Position numbers and translations under genes: made by a program. The notes beneath the pieces were generated by a model, which saw nothing but the letters and a program-made list of their open reading frames with translations, was not told where the DNA came from and made no database searches. From Streptomyces tirandamycinicus (GTDB taxonomy: Bacteria; Actinomycetota; Actinomycetes; Streptomycetales; Streptomycetaceae), in NCBI RefSeq assembly GCF_003097515.1, contig NZ_CP029188.1, forward strand, positions 682,001-746,000: a stretch of 64,000 nt of DNA, written 5' to 3'. Of the stretch, positions 9,080 to 16,324 are shown piece by piece (the stretch's first letter is position 1; each line of letters opens with the position of its first letter).

Positions 9080-9988
9080 ATGCCCGAGACCACGCTGATG
9101 CTGTCCGAAGAGGTGCGGGAGGCGCTTGACGCGCGCCGGCCCGTCGTCGCCCTGGAGTCCACCATCATCGCCCACGGACTGCCGCGGCCACGCAATATGG
9201 CCGTCGCCCGGGAGCTGGAGTCCCTCGTCAGAGGCGCCGGCGCGGTGCCCGCGACGGTCGCCGTACTGGACGGCCGGGCCCGTGTCGGCCTGACCGACGG
9301 CGACATGGAGCGCATCGCGACCGACCCGGAGGTACGCAAGTTCGGGCACCGCGACCTGGCGCCCGCGCTCGCCGCCGGGGCCAGCGGGGCGACGACCGTG
9401 TCCGCCACGGCCTTCCTGGCGGCACGCGCCGGGATCCGGGTCTTCGCCACCGGTGGGCTCGGCGGAGTCCACCGGGAGTGGACCGTCACCCAGGACGAGT
9501 CGGCGGATCTGCGGCTGCTCGCCAGGACGGGGATCACCGTCGTCTGCGCCGGGGTGAAGTCCATCCTCGACGTCCCGGCGACACTGCAGCGCCTGGAGAC
9601 CCTCGGGGTGACCGTCCTCGGCTACCGCACCGGGTACTTCCCCGGGTTCTACCTGTCGTCCTCCGGCCTGCCCGTCGACTGGACGGTCCGCACCCCGGAG
9701 GAGGTGGCGGACGTGATGCGGGCGCACAGCGCCCTCGGCGGGCCGGAGACCGCGCTGATCGTGGCCCGGCCGGTGCCGGAGAGCGAGCAGCTGGACCCGG
9801 CACTGCACGACCGGGTGCTGGCGGAGGCCCTGGACGAATGCCGGGAACGGGGCATCGGCGGCCAGGCGGTCACCCCGTTCCTGCTGGACCTGCTGGTGAA
9901 GCGCACGGGGGGCGCCTCGCTCGAGGCCAACCTGGCGGCGGTACGCGGCAACGTGCGGCTGGCGGCGCGGATCGCGGCGGCGCTGTGA
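9080..9988 (+). CDS. psuG: Pseudouridine-5'-phosphate glycosidase
   Basis: This 302-residue PsuG reversibly cleaves the C-C bond of pseudouridine 5'-phosphate to uracil and ribose 5-phosphate. Family motifs are ALESTIIAHGLPRPRN (catalytic Glu), GASGATTVSAT, FATGGLGGVHR, CAGVKSILDVPAT (catalytic Lys) and GYRTGYFPGFY. The ATG at 9080 follows CAGGGA by 7 nt. Its stop overlaps the GTG start of the PfkB kinase as GTGA, the expected partnership in which the kinase first phosphorylates pseudouridine. Confidence 0.95.
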   Translation: MPETTLMLSEEVREALDARRPVVALESTIIAHGLPRPRNMAVARELESLVRGAGAVPATVAVLDGRARVGLTDGDMERIATDPEVRKFGHRDLAPALAAGASGATTVSATAFLAARAGIRVFATGGLGGVHREWTVTQDESADLRLLARTGITVVCAGVKSILDVPATLQRLETLGVTVLGYRTGYFPGFYLSSSGLPVDWTVRTPEEVADVMRAHSALGGPETALIVARPVPESEQLDPALHDRVLAEALDECRERGIGGQAVTPFLLDLLVKRTGGASLEANLAAVRGNVRLAARIAAAL

Positions 9989-11097
9989 GGGTGCCCCCGG
10001 GGCGCGAGGAGAGGGCGGCGCAGAGCGGGACCGGGACGCAGAGCGGAGCCGCGGCGCAGAGCGGGACCGGGACGCAGAGCGGGACCGGGACGCAGAGCGG
10101 GACCGGGACGCAGAGCGGGACCGGGACGCAGAGCGGGACCGGGACGCAGAGCGGGATCCGGACGCCCAGCGGGGCAGGTGCGCAGAGCAGGGCCGGGGCG
10201 CTGCTGGTGGTCGGGGACGTGGCCACGGACGTCGTGGCCCGGCATGCCGGGGCGCTGACGCACGGGACCGACACCGTGGCGGAGATCCGGACGCTGCCGG
10301 GCGGGGCCGGCGCCAACGCGGCCTGCTGGGCAGCGTACTCGGGCTGCGCCGACGTACGGCTGCTCGGCCGTGTCGGGGCCGGCACCGCGGACTGGCACGG
10401 GACGCTGCTGCGGGGCTCGGGAGTCCGCCCGATGCTGGTCCCGGACGAGGAGGCGCCGACGGCCACGATCGTCGCGCTGGTCGACGCGGAGGCGGAGCGG
10501 ACCTTCCTCACCGACGGCGGAGCGGCACTGCGGCTGTGCCCCGGCGACTGGTCGGCGCGGCTGCTGGACGGGGTGGCCAGGCTCCATCTGTCCGGGTACC
10601 TCTTCTTCTCCGAGCCCAGTCGCGAGCTGGCGGGCCTGGCGCTCGCGGACGCGCTCGAACGGGGTGTTCCGGTGAGCGTCGACCCGGCGTCGGCGGGGTT
10701 CATCGCCGCCTTCGGCGCCGACCGCTTCCTCGGGGCGACGGAGGGTGCCGCGGTGCTGCTCCCGAACGCGGACGAGGCCCGGCTCCTCACCGGGCTTCCC
10801 GATGCGGCCGACGCCGCGGCCCGGTTGAGCCGCCATGCCCCGCTCGTCGCCGTCACGCTCGGCGCGAGGGGCGCGCTCGTGGCGGAGTCGGGCGCGGTGA
10901 CGGCCCGGATCGCCGCCGTCCCGGCGGCGCCGATCGACTCCACGGGCGCGGGCGACGCCTTCACCGGCGGCTTCCTGGCCTCCCTGCTCACGGGCGCGTC
11001 CCCGGCCGCCGCGGCGGCGGCGGGATGCCGCGCGGGGGCCCACGCGGTCACCGTACGCGGAGGCCGCCCGCCGGGAAGCACGGGGATGCCGCCGTGA
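9985..11097 (+). CDS. PfkB-family kinase, probable pseudouridine kinase, repeat-coded N-terminus
   Basis: The kinase core begins near residue 72 (ALLVVGDVATDV). It carries the PfkB signatures PGGAGANAACWAAY and DSTGAGDAFTGGF, the latter holding the catalytic Asp and anion hole. Coupling to psuG through a GTGA overlap at 9985 suggests that it makes pseudouridine 5'-phosphate. The total is 370 residues against about 300 for the family. The extra N-terminus is encoded by about nine 18-bp repeats and reads as SGTGTQ hexapeptides. No better start lies after the repeat: the first downstream GTG would cut into the first beta-strand. Confidence 0.86.
   Translation: MRVPPGREERAAQSGTGTQSGAAAQSGTGTQSGTGTQSGTGTQSGTGTQSGTGTQSGIRTPSGAGAQSRAGALLVVGDVATDVVARHAGALTHGTDTVAEIRTLPGGAGANAACWAAYSGCADVRLLGRVGAGTADWHGTLLRGSGVRPMLVPDEEAPTATIVALVDAEAERTFLTDGGAALRLCPGDWSARLLDGVARLHLSGYLFFSEPSRELAGLALADALERGVPVSVDPASAGFIAAFGADRFLGATEGAAVLLPNADEARLLTGLPDAADAAARLSRHAPLVAVTLGARGALVAESGAVTARIAAVPAAPIDSTGAGDAFTGGFLASLLTGASPAAAAAAGCRAGAHAVTVRGGRPPGSTGMPP
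10027..10188 (+). repeat. 18-bp coding minisatellite, about nine units
   Basis: The unit gggaccgggacgcagagc repeats in register from 10027. The units at 10027, 10063, 10081, 10099, 10117 and 10135 are identical; those at 10045, 10153 and 10171 are diverged. Because 18 is a multiple of three, copy-number change would keep the kinase frame. Confidence 0.93.
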
Positions 11098-11204
11098 CCG
11101 GCGGCCGCGGTATGGGGGGCGGGTCGGGCGGGCCCGTACACCACCGGGAAGGTCGACACCGCGGCTGCGCACGGCGAGGCGCCGGCCAGGACGGCCGGCA
11201 CGGT

Positions 11205-11253
11205 GCCCGGCGAGGACGGCCGTGCGGGGCGCCCGGCGAGGACGGCCGTGCGG
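11205..11253. repeat. 23-bp direct repeat
   Basis: Two copies of a 23-bp sequence beginning gcccggcgaggacggc sit at 11205-11227 and 11231-11253. They lie in the convergent gap between the kinase and the uridine-kinase-like gene. Confidence 0.85.
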
Positions 11254-11308
11254 CCGGAGCGGCCGGTCTCGCCGGACTCGTCCGGGCGAGTCCGGACGTG
11301 AGAGCGCC

Positions 11309-11977
11309 CTACTGCGCCCGGCCGCCCCGGCCGTGGTCTTCCCACGGCGCGTTCCACGCGGGGTGGCGGGGGTCGTCGGCGCGGACCACCACCTCGGCGG
11401 AGCCGGACGGCGACACCTCCTGTTCGTAGCGCTCGAAGGCGGGCAGCGTCCACAGCTCCCCGGCGCCGGTGCGACGGCGCAGCGCACCGGACGACAGATG
11501 CAGATGGACGGTGAGGTCGAAGGGGAACCAGTGCCGGAGGAGCAGCGGTCCGTGGAGCACCAGCACACCGCCGGAGGGCAGTTCGGTGTGCGGGCTCCGG
11601 GTGGCACGGTCGGTGACCGGATCCCAGAGGTCCGGCAGGACCCGGCCCGAGCCGCCCGGCTCCAGCGGCCCGAACACCTCGCGCCAGAGCGCCCCGATGT
11701 CGAACCAGCAGTCGTAGTAGCCGTCGGGATCCTCCCGGCCGCGCTCGTACCGCAGCGAGGCCGGCCGCAGGAACCCGTTGATGCCCACCACCCGCACCGC
11801 CCGTCCGCGCAGCCGCAGTGCGTCGGCGAGGGCCGCGGCCACCCTCGCCGTGCCGGCGGCGGGGGTGGCGTCGACGGCGACGCGCAGCCAGGGGCCGCCG
11901 TCGCCGGACCGGCTCCCCGTGATCCGGTCGGCGACGGCCTCGGTCAGCCGTTCCCAGGTGATCGGTTCCAGTCTCAC
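11309..11977 (-). CDS. Uridine-kinase-like protein with degenerate P-loop
   Basis: This 222-residue protein resembles those usually labelled uridine kinase in Streptomyces (start VRLEPITWERL; SGRVLPDLWDPVTDRATR; VLVLHGPLLLRHWFPFDLTVHL). The expected Walker A reads DATPAAGTARVA: the Lys-Ser/Thr pair is missing, so nucleotide binding is doubtful. The GTG at 11977 starts 8 nt after the stop of the HxlR gene, with GGGGGAG upstream, so the two form one operon. True activity is unknown. Confidence 0.72.
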   Translation of the reverse strand: MRLEPITWERLTEAVADRITGSRSGDGGPWLRVAVDATPAAGTARVAAALADALRLRGRAVRVVGINGFLRPASLRYERGREDPDGYYDCWFDIGALWREVFGPLEPGGSGRVLPDLWDPVTDRATRSPHTELPSGGVLVLHGPLLLRHWFPFDLTVHLHLSSGALRRRTGAGELWTLPAFERYEQEVSPSGSAEVVVRADDPRHPAWNAPWEDHGRGGRAQ

Positions 11978-11984
11978 CGGTCCG

Positions 11985-12731
11985 TCACTCCCCCTGGCCG
12001 CTCCCCCGCTCGGCCACGCCTCGCGACGGGCCCCCGGAGGCGTCGACGAGCACGCGCCCGGCACGCCCGGCACCCGGCCGCTCCGCCGCCAGCGCGACCG
12101 CCAGGGCCCCACCGCCGGAGACGCGGATGCGCCCGCCCCGTACGCCTTCCTCGAGGCCGAGGTCGCCACGGCTGACGGCGAGGCAGGTCCCACCGTCGAG
12201 CTCAAGCCGGGTGACCGGGGCTCCGGCGGGCGCCGGGCCGTCTGCGTAGCCGGCGGTACCGCGCCCGTCCGGCACCGGGCGCAGATGGAACTCCCCCTCC
12301 GGGAGGCGCACTTCGACGAGGTCCGTCACGCCCTCCGCCTCCAGGCGCCGCAGAAGCGGGACGGCGAACCAGTGGGCGCGGACCGCGTCGGTCGGCCGGG
12401 GCCCGTCGAGCGCGGGCGCGCCCCATTCGGCCAGCGCCCCGACCAGGGGCAGCAACTCCCCTCCGCGTGCGGTGAGTTCGTACACGTACGCCGAGACCGG
12501 GGCGGGCATCCGGCGCCGGGTCGCCAGCCCGTCGCGTTCCATGTCCTTGAGCCGGGAGGCGAGGACGTCCGTGCTGACTCCGGGCAGATCGGCGTGGAGG
12601 TCGGTGTACCGGCGGGGTCCGGACAGCAGTTCCCGCACGATCAGCAGCGTCCAGCGGTCGCCGACGGAGTCGAGGGCGCGCGCGACGGCGCAGAACTGGT
12701 CGTAGCTTCGGCGGCGTGGAGGACGGGGCAT
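11985..12731 (-). CDS. HxlR-family transcriptional regulator with C-terminal extension
   Basis: The 248-residue protein has an HxlR winged helix over residues 1-105: YDQFCAVARALDSVGDRWTLLIVRELLSGPRRYTDL and STDVLASRLKDMERDGL. The C-terminal 130 residues look like the SCP2-type ligand-binding domain seen in long HxlR proteins. It has no Cys near the N-terminus for redox sensing. The ATG at 12731 lacks a Shine-Dalgarno sequence, and a TAGACT -10 element lies 7 nt upstream, so the mRNA is probably leaderless. A dyad over the -35 suggests autorepression. It probably also controls the divergent aminotransferase. Confidence 0.87.
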   Translation of the reverse strand: MPRPPRRRSYDQFCAVARALDSVGDRWTLLIVRELLSGPRRYTDLHADLPGVSTDVLASRLKDMERDGLATRRRMPAPVSAYVYELTARGGELLPLVGALAEWGAPALDGPRPTDAVRAHWFAVPLLRRLEAEGVTDLVEVRLPEGEFHLRPVPDGRGTAGYADGPAPAGAPVTRLELDGGTCLAVSRGDLGLEEGVRGGRIRVSGGGALAVALAAERPGAGRAGRVLVDASGGPSRGVAERGSGQGE

Positions 12732-12738
12732 GCGAGGC

Positions 12739-12766
12739 AGTCTAGACCCGTTGTTGGACTTTCCAA
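12739..12766 (-). promoter_or_regulatory. Predicted promoter of the HxlR gene
   Basis: On the minus strand, TTGGAA (12761-12766) and TAGACT (12739-12744) are separated by 16 nt. The start codon lies 7 nt after the -10, the spacing typical of actinobacterial leaderless transcripts. This is inferred from sequence only. Confidence 0.5.
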
Positions 12767-12788
12767 GCTCATACTTGGTAAAACCAAG
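12754..12788. promoter_or_regulatory. Paired dyad operators between HxlR gene and aminotransferase
   Basis: Two perfect inverted repeats lie in this gap: TTGGA-CTT-TCCAA (12754-12766) and CTTGGT-AAA-ACCAAG (12774-12788). Both have the form TTGG-N5-CCAA. Their centres are 21 bp apart, two helical turns. The first overlaps the HxlR -35. The second overlaps TTGGTA, a plausible -35 for the aminotransferase. This is the expected layout for an HxlR dimer pair controlling both directions. Confidence 0.65.
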
Positions 12789-12834
12789 TGCCATCGGGTA
12801 CCACCGAACGCGCCAGTCCTGGGGAGGCCTCCGC

Positions 12835-14046
12835 ATGGAGTTCCGGCAGTCGAGCAAGCTCAGCGAGGTCTGCTACGAGATCCGCGGCCCGGTGATCGAG
12901 CACGCCAACGCGCTGGAGGAAGCGGGCCACAGCGTGCTGCGGCTGAACACCGGCAACCCCGCGCTCTTCGGCTTCGAGGCCCCGGAGGAGATCGTCCAGG
13001 ACATGATCCGGATGCTCCCGAAGGCCCACGGCTACACGGACTCGCGCGGGATCCTGTCCGCGCGGCGTGCCGTCGCCCAGCGCTACCAGGCCCTCGGGCT
13101 GACGGACGTCTCCGTCGACGACGTGTTCCTCGGCAACGGCGTCTCGGAGCTGGTGTCCATGGCGGTGCAGGCGTTGCTGGAGGACGGCGACGAGGTGCTC
13201 GTTCCCGCACCCGACTTCCCGCTGTGGACCGCCGTCACGACCCTCTCCGGCGGAAAGGCCGTCCACTACCTCTGCGACGAGTCGGCGGACTGGTACCCCG
13301 ACCTCGACGACATGGCATCGAAGATCACCGACCGGACCAGGGCCGTCGTGATCATCAACCCCAACAACCCGACCGGAGCGGTGTATCCGCGCGAGATCGT
13401 CGAGGGGATCCTGGACCTCGCGCGCCGCCATCAGCTGATGGTCTTCGCCGACGAGATCTACGACCAGATCGTCTACGACGACGCCGTCCACCACACCGCG
13501 GCCGCCCTCGCCCCGGATCTGGTCGTCCTCACCTTCAGCGGTCTGTCCAAGACCTACCGGGTCGCCGGTTTCCGCTCCGGCTGGCTGGTCGTCACCGGTC
13601 CCAAGCAGCACGCGCGCAGCTACCTGGAGGGGCTCACGATGCTCGCGTCGATGCGGCTGTGCCCCAACGCGCCCGCGCAGTACGCCATCCAGGCCGCGCT
13701 CGGCGGACGCCAGTCGATCCACGAGCTCACCGCACCGGGCGGACGGCTGCGCGAACAGCGCGACCGCGCCTGGGAGCGGCTGAACGAGATCCCGGGCGTC
13801 TCGTGTGTGAAACCCAAGGGGGCGCTGTACGCCTTCCCCCGCCTGGACCCCAAGGTGCACCCCGTGCACGACGACGAGAAGTTCGTCCTGGACCTGCTGC
13901 TGCGGGAGAAGATCCAGGTGGTGCAGGGCACCGGCTTCAGCTGGCCCCGGCCGGACCACTTCCGCATCCTGACCCTGCCGCACGCGGACGACCTCGACGC
14001 CGCGATCAGCCGGATCGGGCGCTTCCTGAGCGGCTACCGCCAGTAG
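12835..14046 (+). CDS. Class I/II aminotransferase, AlaA-type (alanine/pyruvate)
   Basis: This 403-residue PLP enzyme of fold type I is very similar in layout to glutamate-pyruvate aminotransferase AlaA. It has INPNNPTGAVYP, FADEIYDQIVYD, the PLP-lysine motif SGLSKTYRVAGFRSGW, and a C-terminal substrate Arg in DHFRILTLP. It probably interconverts alanine and pyruvate with glutamate and 2-oxoglutarate. The ATG at 12835 has GGGGAGG 8 nt upstream. It is divergent from the HxlR regulator across the paired operators, which probably control it. Confidence 0.88.
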   Translation: MEFRQSSKLSEVCYEIRGPVIEHANALEEAGHSVLRLNTGNPALFGFEAPEEIVQDMIRMLPKAHGYTDSRGILSARRAVAQRYQALGLTDVSVDDVFLGNGVSELVSMAVQALLEDGDEVLVPAPDFPLWTAVTTLSGGKAVHYLCDESADWYPDLDDMASKITDRTRAVVIINPNNPTGAVYPREIVEGILDLARRHQLMVFADEIYDQIVYDDAVHHTAAALAPDLVVLTFSGLSKTYRVAGFRSGWLVVTGPKQHARSYLEGLTMLASMRLCPNAPAQYAIQAALGGRQSIHELTAPGGRLREQRDRAWERLNEIPGVSCVKPKGALYAFPRLDPKVHPVHDDEKFVLDLLLREKIQVVQGTGFSWPRPDHFRILTLPHADDLDAAISRIGRFLSGYRQ

Positions 14047-14182
14047 GGGCCGCGACCCGCGGGACGCGGAGCACGGGCCGAGCCGCCGCCAGGCCCTGGT
14101 GCGACCCCAGCCCGGACGCCCCTCTCCACCGCGACGTCCGGATTGAGTAGGGTCGCATCCGGGCAGTCAGCAGGCCCGGTGC

Positions 14183-14197
14183 CCCTTCCTTGAAGGG
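14183..14197. terminator. Small hairpin, possible terminator after aminotransferase
   Basis: CCCTTC-CTT-GAAGGG forms a perfect 6-bp stem followed by atttgggatttt. The stem is short, but the T-containing tail is rare in this GC-rich window. Confidence 0.45.
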
Positions 14198-14209
14198 ATT
14201 TGGGATTTT

Positions 14210-14351
14210 GTCAGCCGTCAGCCGTCAGCCGTCAGTTGTCAGTTGTCGACTGTCAGTTGCCGGCTGTCGGCTCTCGGCTGTCGGTCCACAGACGTCAGTT
14301 GCCGGTCATCGTTCGTCGGTTGTCGTTGTCGGTTGTCGGTTGCCGGTTGCC
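14210..14351. repeat. Degenerate 7-bp tandem repeat
   Basis: About 20 heptads of the form gtcRgYY run head to tail. They begin with gtcagcc units at 14210-14230, then gtcagtt, then gtcggtt and gccggtt variants. The early copies are in perfect register; after about 14286 the register becomes irregular. Confidence 0.88.
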
Positions 14352-14470
14352 GGTCGCGGGGCGTCGGTCGCTTGGATACCGGTCGAGCGCCGTGGTCCGT
14401 CGGTCGGGGCGGCGGACCGGTGATCATCGGTCGCCCGCCGCGCACGTCTCGGGGAGGGGGCGATGAACCG

Positions 14471-15130
14471 GTGGACCCGGTGGTGGTCGTCGAACCGCTG
14501 AAGCGGCGGCACTGCGCGGACTGCCGGCGGGGGCCGCTGGAGCGGCTGGTGCTGGAGTTCAACGCACCGCGTTGCCTGGACTGCGCGGACCTGGGCCATC
14601 TGGTCTTCCTGCCGCGTGGGAACGCGGCGCTGACCCGGCGGGCGCGCGAGGCGAGTTCTCTGTGGGCCGTGGTCGTACGGCACAACAGACGGCGCACCCG
14701 GTACGAACGGCAGGGCCTGCTGGTGGAGGAGGCGGCGCTGGCGCGTGCGGAGGCGGCGTGCCTCGCCGATGCGGAGGCGCGGGCGCGTCGGCGTGAGCGG
14801 GATGCCGTTCGGCGGGCGGCGGAGGACGTCCGCTTCACGGCCCGGCTCACCGCGGAGATCATGCGGCTCTTCCCCTCCTGCCCGCTCGACCGCGCTCTGG
14901 ACGTGGCGGCGCACACATCGGTACGGGGCAGCGGGCGCGTGGGGCGTACCGCGGCCGGCCGTGCCCTGGACGAGGGCGCGGTCACCGCGGCGGTGCGGGC
15001 ATCGGTGCGCCATCTCGACACGCCGTACGACGGGCTGCTGATGCGGGGCGTCCCCCGCCACGAGGCGCGCCGACGTGTCGCCCCGGCCGTCGAGGCGACG
15101 CTCACCGCCTGGCGGACGCCGCCGTCGTGA
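14471..15130 (+). CDS. DUF2293 domain protein
   Basis: This 219-residue protein has an N-terminal zinc-ribbon-like pair (HCADCRRGP and RCLDCADLGH). A helical region rich in Ala, Glu and Arg follows, then the DUF2293 segment: FTARLTAEIMRLFPSCP, HTSVRGSGRVGR, VRASVRHLDTPYDGLLMRGVPRHEARRRV. The function of the family is unknown. The GTG at 14471 is preferred because it follows GGGGAGGGGG; an ATG at 14463 is out of frame. The preceding repeat tract separates it from the aminotransferase. Confidence 0.8.
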   Translation: MDPVVVVEPLKRRHCADCRRGPLERLVLEFNAPRCLDCADLGHLVFLPRGNAALTRRAREASSLWAVVVRHNRRRTRYERQGLLVEEAALARAEAACLADAEARARRRERDAVRRAAEDVRFTARLTAEIMRLFPSCPLDRALDVAAHTSVRGSGRVGRTAAGRALDEGAVTAAVRASVRHLDTPYDGLLMRGVPRHEARRRVAPAVEATLTAWRTPPS

Positions 15131-15310
15131 CGGACCGCACGGTCTTGGGCGGGCCGGCCATGGGACCGGGTGCGGCCGGGGCCTTGGCTTCCCGGTAGCG
15201 CGGGAACCGGCCCGGCCGGCGATCCGTGGGCGCAGGGTTCCTCTACGGGATGGGCAGCGTGGTCCACCGGAGGGCATCCGGGTGCGTCCGGGCCCGGAAC
15301 GTACCCGCTG

Positions 15311-15949
15311 CTACGCCATGGCGCGGGCACGGCGGTACAGCACGGCACCGCCCAGGGCGAGGGCCGCGCCGACGGGGAGGGCGAGACCGAGCGTGGACGG
15401 CGTGCCGGTCTCGGCCAGGTGGACCGGGCCCTGCTGGGGCTCCAGGTCACGCGTGGCGGGACGGACCTCCGACGGCGTGGTCGTCCTCGGCGGCGTCACC
15501 GGGCGGGGCCGGGCGGGCGGATTGGCGGAGTTCGAGGAGGAGTTGCCGACCGAAGGGTTGCCGATGCCGACGACGTTCACGGAGTTGCCGGTGATGTTCA
15601 CCGGGACGTCGACGGGCAGCTGGACCGTGTTCCCGGAGAGAACCCCCGGGGAGCCCTCCGCCTCCGCCTCGGCGGCCGCTCCGCCGCCAGCGGTACCGTC
15701 GCCGCCGCTTCCCTCGTTCTCGCAGGTGTTGCCCGCCGCGGGGTTCAGCAGACCGATCACGTTCACCGTGTTGCCGCACACGTTCACCGGCACATGGACC
15801 GGGACCTGCACCGTGTTGCCGGAGAGCACGCCGGGGGAGCCGACCGCGCTCCCCTGCGCACCCGAGTCGGCGTGTGCGGCTCCGGCGGCGGCCAGTGCTC
15901 CGCCCGTGACCATCGCTGCGACCAGACCTGTTCGGCGAATCTGCCTCAT
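15311..15949 (-). CDS. Long chaplin, two chaplin domains plus LAETG sortase signal
   Basis: This 212-residue cell-wall protein starts with a Sec signal (RRTGLVAAMVTGGALAAAGAAHA). Domain 1 is GSPGVLSGNTVQVPVHVPVN with VCGNTVNVIGLLNPAAGNTC. A Gly/Ala/Glu linker leads to domain 2, GSPGVLSGNTVQLPVDVPVN with ITGNSVNVVGIGNPSVGN. A Pro/Thr-rich stalk, LAETG, a hydrophobic helix and RRARA follow. This is the layout of the ChpA-C group, which are sortase-anchored amyloid-forming proteins needed for aerial growth. Domain 1 keeps both Cys residues; domain 2 has none. AGGGAA lies just before the ATG. Confidence 0.93.
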   Translation of the reverse strand: MRQIRRTGLVAAMVTGGALAAAGAAHADSGAQGSAVGSPGVLSGNTVQVPVHVPVNVCGNTVNVIGLLNPAAGNTCENEGSGGDGTAGGGAAAEAEAEGSPGVLSGNTVQLPVDVPVNITGNSVNVVGIGNPSVGNSSSNSANPPARPRPVTPPRTTTPSEVRPATRDLEPQQGPVHLAETGTPSTLGLALPVGAALALGGAVLYRRARAMA

Positions 15950-16324
15950 GGTTCCCTGCCTTCCGGTGGATGAACACGGGTGCTCACCCGCACCGGAACT
16001 AACGGCATGAAGCCGACCGGGTTATGGCCGTGCATCGTTTCACCCCTTCGAGTGGACGGAGGTAGAACTGTTCAGCACCGTCCGTGCGTTCGGCTGCCGG
16101 AGACGTGTCCGCGGGCACGGCGCCCGCCGTGCGGTGTGACGGCTTGAGAGGTGTTTTCGGGAGTCGCGCCCGATCCCCTCCGTGCCGGCGGGCGGCGGCC
16201 GGTGGTGTCGCCCGCCGGTCCCCTCGGCAGGTGCACGGGACCGGCCCGACCGACGCGAACGACGCGCTTGCCCGTCGGTATCCGCCGGTGGGTCGCCGGC
16301 GGGGCCGGGGCCCGGCGGCAGGCG
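15950..16324. other. 375-bp gap upstream of the chaplin gene
   Basis: The gap lies between the chaplin start and the end of the SWIM gene, both on the minus strand. It should hold the chaplin promoter, which in this family is developmental and ECF-sigma dependent. I see no convincing -10/-35 pair, gene or repeat. Confidence 0.5.

Larger units (their letters stand above)
14047..14470. other. 424-bp gap with hairpin and 7-bp repeat tract
   Basis: No gene is supported. The gap holds a small hairpin at 14183-14197 and then a heptad repeat tract from 14210 to about 14351. The region before the DUF2293 start at 14471 is GGGGAGGGGGC, a plausible ribosome site. Confidence 0.7.

Noticed and set aside
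8883..9098. Small ORF of 71 codons before psuG
   Set aside because: Its repetitive composition is simply the translated 18-bp array; there is no ribosome site or conserved sequence.
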